DNA of 55,537 nucleotides from Planctomycetales bacterium (GTDB lineage Bacteria > Planctomycetota > Planctomycetia > Isosphaerales > Isosphaeraceae): contig DAIDKV010000256.1 in the NCBI GenBank assembly GCA_027449865.1, positions 1 through 55,537 on the forward strand. The letters are read 5' to 3'. The translations under genes were made by a program, and so were the position numbers. The number at the start of each line of letters is the position of its first letter. Position 1 is the stretch's first letter. Shown piece after piece: positions 52,458-55,537 of this stretch. The notes below the pieces were generated by a model. That model saw nothing but the letters and a program-made list of their open reading frames with translations, searched no databases and was not told the DNA's origin.

Positions 52458-52707
52458 ATGGTCATGGGCGACGAACCACTTCCCGGCCACGGAATGAAGT
52501 GGTTCGATGATCTGAAGCAGTCGAATGAGCACGGGGCGGAGTTCTGGATCGCTTGAGACATCCAGCCGTTGCTGGGATGCACGCAATGGCGGAACTTCCA
52601 GGGAGCCGTCAAGAAAGCCCAAAACTTCCTGTGAGCAATCGGGTAACGTCTGCGACCATCGCTTTGCCGGCTCCAGCGAACCGATCCCGGGCGGGAAAGG
52701 CGCCGTC
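52458..52707 (+). pseudogene. dinD-like gene remnant
   Basis: Reading from ATG 52458 gives FDDLKQSNEHGAEFWIA, a TGA (52554-52556) where DinD proteins have Arg, then DIQPLLGCTQWRNFQGAVKK. Near 52625 homology passes to another frame: CEQSGNVCDHRFAGSSEP, then IPGGKGAV, after which it fades. This order matches DinD (DNA-damage-inducible protein D) family proteins (FWxARDLQxLLGYxxWRNF, then the CxxSG and GGKGAV-like segments). So the gene has a nonsense change, a frameshift and a 3' truncation. RBS GGGAGAGGAG is still present. Family assignment is from memory. Confidence 0.72.
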
Positions 52708-52762
52708 CATTTCCTAATCCCTTATCGGCCCCCCAACGCCATCGCAACCGCAAATTAAGCCC

Positions 52763-52791
52763 TTGTCGGCTATCCGCCAATGGCGTAGGCT
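52763..52791 (+). promoter_or_regulatory. Candidate promoter of the toxin-antitoxin pair
   Basis: TTGTCG (52763-52768) and TAGGCT (52786-52791) are 17 bp apart. The -10 box ends 6 bp before the toxin ATG, so the transcript would be leaderless or nearly so. Pattern only. Confidence 0.35.
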
Positions 52792-52797
52792 CATGAC

Positions 52798-53116
52798 ATG
52801 CGATTCGTCGAGACACCGATCTTCACGCGGGCGATCGAGGAGCTTCTGGATCACGAGGGCTATCGTTCCTTAACAGTTGGTTCTTCTCCTCAGACCGGAG
52901 GCGGGTCGAGTGATTCGTGGAAGCGGTGGCCTGCGCAAGATCCGTTGGTCTTCGAGAGATCAGGGCAAGCGCGGTGGATGTCGGGTGATCTACAATTGGG
53001 ATGAACCGACCGAGACCTTCTATCTGCTTTATGCGTACGGCAAGGGCGAGCGAGACGGCCTGACGGCCCAACAACTTCGGGTCTTGAGCCGCCTGGTTCG
53101 CGAGGAATTCGGATGA
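52798..53116 (+). pseudogene. higB: HigB/RelE-family toxin gene with a one-base frameshift
   Basis: The first frame, MRFVETPIFTRAIEELLDHE then GYRSL, is the usual N-terminus of this toxin family. Near 52872 the reading continues only in the next frame: QLVLLLRPEAGRVIRGSGGL, RKIRWSS, RVIYNWDEPTETFYLLYAY, LVREEFG. Removing one A from TTAACAG at 52871-52873 restores one continuous frame of about 105 residues. The toxin is therefore probably inactive, unless the base is a sequencing error or frameshifting occurs. It overlaps the antitoxin start by 4 nt (ATGA), as in working modules. Confidence 0.78.
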
Positions 53117-53454
53117 GAAAACAGGACTTCGACAATCTGTTAGAGGGTGTGCGACAGGCTGGCAAGATCCGGCGTGGAGAACTTCAGCCGGACCGCGTCA
53201 CGGAATTCGCGCCGCTGGACGTTCGAGCGATCCGCCAGCGGCTGCTCAAGTCGCAATCGCAGTTCGCCCGGATGATCGGCGTGAGCGTGGCCACTTTGCA
53301 GAATTGGGAGCAAGGGCGGCGCCGACCCGAAGGCCCGGCGCGCGCCCTGCTGAAGGTCGCGGCCGAAAACCCGGAGGCAGTATCCGCAGCTCTTGATTCA
53401 AAGGATAGTGAGAATCGGAACATAGCGAATAAATCGGGCTCCGATAGCTCGTGA
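53113..53454 (+). CDS. higA: HigA/NadS-type antitoxin, XRE-family HTH
   Basis: A 113-residue protein. The C-terminal half has a helix-turn-helix of the NadS/HigA type: VRAIRQRLLKSQSQFARMIG followed by VSVATLQNWEQGRRRPEGPA. The N-terminal part (FDNLLEGVRQAGKIRRGE, PDRVTEFAPLD) matches antitoxins paired with this toxin family. It would neutralise the toxin and repress the operon. The reading frame is intact although the toxin is not. Confidence 0.85.
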   Translation: MRKQDFDNLLEGVRQAGKIRRGELQPDRVTEFAPLDVRAIRQRLLKSQSQFARMIGVSVATLQNWEQGRRRPEGPARALLKVAAENPEAVSAALDSKDSENRNIANKSGSDSS

Positions 53455-53475
53455 GGCACCCTGGTTCATTCATTA

Positions 53476-53629
53476 TGTCCCGCTTTTCGGTCTCCCCCCT
53501 CTCAAGCGGATGCCTCTTGCTGTGGAAGAGGATGAACCGGTTCGTCCAATCCACATAGGCATCCTCGGTGCGAATGCTGTAATGCAATCGTCGAGTCGCT
53601 TCCCGGACCTGATCGAGTAACCTGGGCAT
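53476..53629 (-). pseudogene. intI: Integron integrase remnant (N-terminal domain only)
   Basis: From ATG 53629 the frame reads MPRLLDQVREATRRLHYSIR, TEDAYVDWTNRFILFHSKRH and PLERGETEKRD, the core-binding (SAM-like) N-terminus of IntI-type tyrosine recombinases (RLLDQVRxxIRxxHYSxRTExAYVxWIRRFIxFHxKRHP). After about 51 codons similarity ends, 22 bp from the toxin-antitoxin module. The catalytic domain with the Arg, His and Tyr residues is absent. It points away from the cassettes, as in integrons. Recognition is by memory of the family, but the match is long and specific. Confidence 0.8.
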
Positions 53630-53675
53630 TTCCACATTCCTCCGTCCGAGATTCCGTCCAAATCCATCTGATCCC

Positions 53676-53704
53676 TTGCGACGAACTGGGAAATTGCGGA
53701 TAAT
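53676..53704 (+). promoter_or_regulatory. Candidate cassette promoter Pc
   Basis: TTGCGA (53676-53681) and GATAAT (53699-53704) are exactly 17 bp apart and read towards the cassettes, between the integrase remnant and the first recombination junction, the place where Pc promoters lie. Confidence 0.5.
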
Positions 53705-53782
53705 CCTCTGAAGTCTACGCGATTATACGGAAAATCAGACGTACATCAACACGGCCGTTCACCGGCCGAATTCTTGTTAGCC
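53705..53782 (+). other. attI-like recombination region ending in GTTAGCC
   Basis: The first core site, GTTAGCC (53776-53782), has the same start as cassettes 2 and 3. Upstream a CGGCC (53752-53756) / GGCCG (53764-53768) hairpin is present but no proper R'' partner at the distance of an attC, so attI fused to the first cassette is the best reading; a damaged attC is the alternative. Confidence 0.5.
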
Positions 53783-53795
53783 GGCGGGGAGAGCG

Positions 53796-54272
53796 TTGGC
53801 CATCGCATTGGAAGATTACCTGATCGACCCCGACGGTATTGACTGGTCGGCCGCTCTCGCGGGCTGGACCAGGCTTATCCCCGCCGAGTTCACGCTCTGG
53901 CTGGTTAACCGTCTCTGCGACCTGTTCATCGTCACCGACGACGGCTCGGTGCATATGCTGGACGTCGGCGCCGGGACGTTGAAGCGACTCGCAGCCAACC
54001 GCGACGAATTCTACCGGCTGATCGACGAGGGCAACAACGCGAACGAGTGGTTGGCGATCCCCCTGGTCGATGACTTGGTGGCGTCGGGACTGCTTCTGAA
54101 ACCCAGCCAGTGCTATGGCTTCAAGGTGCCACCCGTCTTGGGAGGTCGGTACGAGGTCGAGAATTGCGGCGCCCTCTCGATTCCCGATTACTTGGGCGCG
54201 TACGGCTCCATTCACGATCAGTTGCGAGACGTCCCGGACGGTTCTCGGGTAGTCCTCAAGGTGGTTGAGTAG
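53796..54272 (+). CDS. Cassette 1 protein, immunity-protein-like (Tdi1/DUF1851-like end)
   Basis: A 158-residue acidic soluble protein. The C-terminal half, CYGFKVPPVLGGRYEVENCG, then IPDYLGAYGSIHDQLRDVPD and GSRVVLKV, resembles the Tdi1/DUF1851 and SMI1-type immunity proteins (xGYxxPPxLGGxY motif). The N-terminus has WTRLIPAEFTLWLVNRLCDL. The start is a TTG at 53796 with GGGGAGAG upstream. The gene fills its cassette: it begins 19 bp after the attI-type junction and ends 4 bp before the first attC. Immunity to an effector is a guess from fold resemblance. Confidence 0.7.
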   Translation: MAIALEDYLIDPDGIDWSAALAGWTRLIPAEFTLWLVNRLCDLFIVTDDGSVHMLDVGAGTLKRLAANRDEFYRLIDEGNNANEWLAIPLVDDLVASGLLLKPSQCYGFKVPPVLGGRYEVENCGALSIPDYLGAYGSIHDQLRDVPDGSRVVLKVVE

Positions 54273-54276
54273 GCTC

Positions 54277-54336
54277 GGCTAACATTGCGTTGCATCGGAC
54301 CGGCCTGTGGCCGGCCGCTGAACTCGGTCGTTAGCC
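54277..54336 (+). repeat. Integron attC site 1
   Basis: R'' GGCTAAC (54277-54283) and R' GTTAGCC (54330-54336) are exact complements, 60 bp overall. The inner GGCC/GGCC arms around TGT make the apex; GTTGCA on the left pairs with TGAAC on the right leaving one extrahelical G, a hallmark of attC sites. It starts with the same 13 bases (GGCTAACATTGCG) as attC 2. Confidence 0.8.
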
Positions 54337-54350
54337 GGCGGAGGCGTGGC

Positions 54351-54710
54351 GTGTCCTATGATGAGGAGGCCGAGCTCACGCATTACGTCTGGCGCAATCA
54401 CCTGAGCCTGCTCTCCCGCTTCGAGTGGGACGTCGAGCGGGCTACCCACGCTCGCGGGAATTTCGCTGACGGCACGGGCGAGCACGCCAAGCGAGTTCTC
54501 GAAAGGTTCGGCCGGTTGGGTGATCCCCGAATTGACGTAGCCTTGGCCGAGGGGCGAGAGGCATTCCGTCGCTCCGCATGCCGTCGCATCCTCGCTGAGC
54601 ACGCTGAACTCCAGGTCAATCGGTGTCCCCGGTGCCATAAGGTCCTACGGACGCCCGTAGCGAAGCAATGCTTTTGGTGCGGTTACGACTGGCATAATAA
54701 CAACGGCTAA
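54351..54710 (+). CDS. Cassette 2 protein with C-terminal zinc ribbon
   Basis: A 119-residue protein with an acidic helical N-terminal half (MSYDEEAELTHYVWRNHLSL, LSRFEWDVERATHARGNF) and a C-terminal zinc ribbon made by Cys92/Cys95 and Cys107/Cys110 (CPRCHKV, CFWCGYDW). The start is a GTG at 54351, 7-8 nt after GGAGG. Its stop codon TAA lies inside the R'' box of the second attC. No family recognised; the compact layout is normal for a single-gene cassette. Confidence 0.72.
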   Translation: MSYDEEAELTHYVWRNHLSLLSRFEWDVERATHARGNFADGTGEHAKRVLERFGRLGDPRIDVALAEGREAFRRSACRRILAEHAELQVNRCPRCHKVLRTPVAKQCFWCGYDWHNNNG

Positions 54711-54765
54711 CATTGCGATCCAGCTGACCCGCCTGACGGCGGGCCTCTGATCTTTGGCGTTAGGC
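54705..54765 (+). repeat. Integron attC site 2
   Basis: R'' GGCTAAC (54705-54711) and R' GTTAGGC (54759-54765), 61 bp overall. CCCGCC (54728-54733) and GGCGGG (54738-54743) form the apex, and GATC-C-AG on the left pairs with CTGATC on the right leaving an extrahelical C. Together with attC 1 it bounds a 429-bp cassette. Confidence 0.8.
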
Positions 54766-54786
54766 AGGCGGAAGTGGAGATAGCGG

Positions 54787-55458
54787 ATGCCATTTCCAAA
54801 CGCAGTGCGTGATGCAGTGCTCGTCGCTGCCGGTCGGTGCTGCTGTATCTGCCACACTCTCGCCGGTCGCAACATCCAGGTACATCATATCGTGCAAGAG
54901 GCCGATGGCGGCCCGAACACGATTGAGAACGCGATCCCGTTGTGCCTTCGGTGCCATGCGGATGCCGGCCATTACAACCCGCACCATCCCCTCGGCACCA
55001 AGTATTCGCCGAGCGAGTTGCGGCGGCATCGGGATGAGTGGTTCAAAATATGCGCGGCTTGGGCAACAGCAATGTCATCCCTGCGTGTCGAATCAATCAC
55101 GCTGCCGCCAGCCTGTGCCAGATTCGAGGTTGTAGTGCGGGAGGTAGGCACGCTGTGGTCCCGATTAGCCAACAAGCCGGTGAGCCGAGAGGTAATCCGG
55201 TTCCGCGGCGCTGAGCTCGGCGGGCTCAGCCAACAAGGCGCCTATTTCAACTCTGACGAGTGGGAGCTGTTTCTCATCAGAGGTGGGCGGTTTCTGGTCT
55301 ACCACAAGCGTGTCGAGCGCGGTGATTGGTGCTGGGCCAGGCTCGGCGGGAAGTGGGGCGAGCCAGATTGTCCGCTGTCGCTTGAGGAAGTTCAGGAGGA
55401 GTATCCAGCGTTGGCCACCAGTGCAGGGCTTGAGCGTGTTCGCGTGCTGGAACTGTAG
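54787..55458 (+). CDS. Cassette 3 protein: HNH endonuclease
   Basis: A 223-residue protein. The HNH nuclease domain spans about 10-70: RCCCICHTLAGRNIQVHHIV (Cys19/Cys22, His33-His34), GGPNTIENAIPLCLRCHADA (Asn44, Cys53/Cys56, His57), then HHPLGTKYSPSELRRHRDEW, the usual continuation of a widespread HNH subfamily. The C-terminal 110 residues are beta-rich and unrecognised. ATG 54787 has GTGGAG upstream. It begins 22 bp after the attC 2 core. No attC follows within the remaining 79 bp, so the array end lies beyond the window or has been lost. Confidence 0.85.
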   Translation: MPFPNAVRDAVLVAAGRCCCICHTLAGRNIQVHHIVQEADGGPNTIENAIPLCLRCHADAGHYNPHHPLGTKYSPSELRRHRDEWFKICAAWATAMSSLRVESITLPPACARFEVVVREVGTLWSRLANKPVSREVIRFRGAELGGLSQQGAYFNSDEWELFLIRGGRFLVYHKRVERGDWCWARLGGKWGEPDCPLSLEEVQEEYPALATSAGLERVRVLEL

Positions 55459-55537
55459 TGCCTTCTATGAAGCCGCTGAAGTCAAGCCCCCGCTGACCGA
55501 AAAGCCCTCCGAGTGACCTCGGGACGAACAGAGTACG

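Noticed and set aside
52412-52816. 134-codon minus-strand frame near the dinD remnant
   Set aside because: No recognisable motif, whereas the plus strand here reads as DinD in two frames.
53246-53475. Continuation of the integrase frame beyond codon 51
   Set aside because: The residues come from the antisense of the antitoxin gene end and match no recombinase motif; no catalytic Arg, His or Tyr box appears.
53744-53782. A complete attC at the first cassette junction (CATCAAC to GTTAGCC)
   Set aside because: Only 39 bp long with a poor R'' box; attI junction is the better reading.
55459-55537. attC after the third cassette
   Set aside because: No GTTRRRY core or matching R'' box in the last 79 bp.

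Overview
The window is high-GC bacterial DNA that almost certainly comes from a planctomycete, most like the Isosphaeraceae. The evidence is family content read from the sequence: a DUF1501 Tat protein, a DUF1559 protein with a pilin-type N-terminus, three FG-GAP/ASPIC-UnbV proteins, an S53 peptidase with an LEPR-XLL-like N-terminus, DUF362 plus squalene-cyclase-repeat proteins, and an ECF sigma factor with a very long C-terminal extension. No tRNA, rRNA or CRISPR array was seen.

Layout. 1-3.4 kb holds a DUF697 GTPase, a VOC protein, a small PHA-granule-like protein and two small unknowns. 3.7-6.2 kb is DNA topoisomerase III. 6.5-24.8 kb is mainly exported proteins: DUF1501, S53 peptidase, three ASPIC/UnbV proteins, a tandem metallo-beta-lactamase-fold protein, a DUF5648-repeat protein, a large zinc metalloprotease, then an operon of DUF1559, a HEAT lipoprotein and a divergent ribosome-recycling-factor-like protein. 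25-38.6 kb holds two exported hydrolases, an unrecognised conserved protein, a KimA-type potassium importer, a WD40 gene remnant, small membrane proteins, TrxC, SRPBCC, a zinc alcohol dehydrogenase started by TTG, and a cyclic-nucleotide-binding/thioredoxin-reductase fusion. 38.5-46.3 kb is a leftward Tad/Flp pilus locus: two pilins, prepilin peptidase, CpaB, CpaE, CpaF, TadB, TadC; no secretin gene is present. 46.6-52.2 kb holds a cyclase-repeat/DUF362 pair and the 1209-residue sigma/TM/carboxypeptidase-regulatory/TlpA-thioredoxin protein.

52.4-55.5 kb is the accessory region and the most interesting part. It has a decayed dinD, a HigBA/NadS-type toxin-antitoxin pair whose toxin is broken by one inserted base, and then what reads as an integron: the first ~50 codons of an integron integrase on the minus strand, a good promoter pointing away from it, an attI-like junction, and three single-gene cassettes in one orientation (an immunity-protein-like gene, a zinc-ribbon protein, an HNH nuclease). 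Two attC sites of about 60 bp separate the cassettes; they share their first 13 bases and both fold with an extrahelical base in the L box. The catalytic part of the integrase is missing, cut off next to the toxin-antitoxin module, so the array is probably an orphaned cassette array.

The other standout is the sigma-thioredoxin fusion, which would tether a sigma factor to the membrane with a redox domain outside the cytoplasm. Family names rest on motif recognition by eye; no database search was run.
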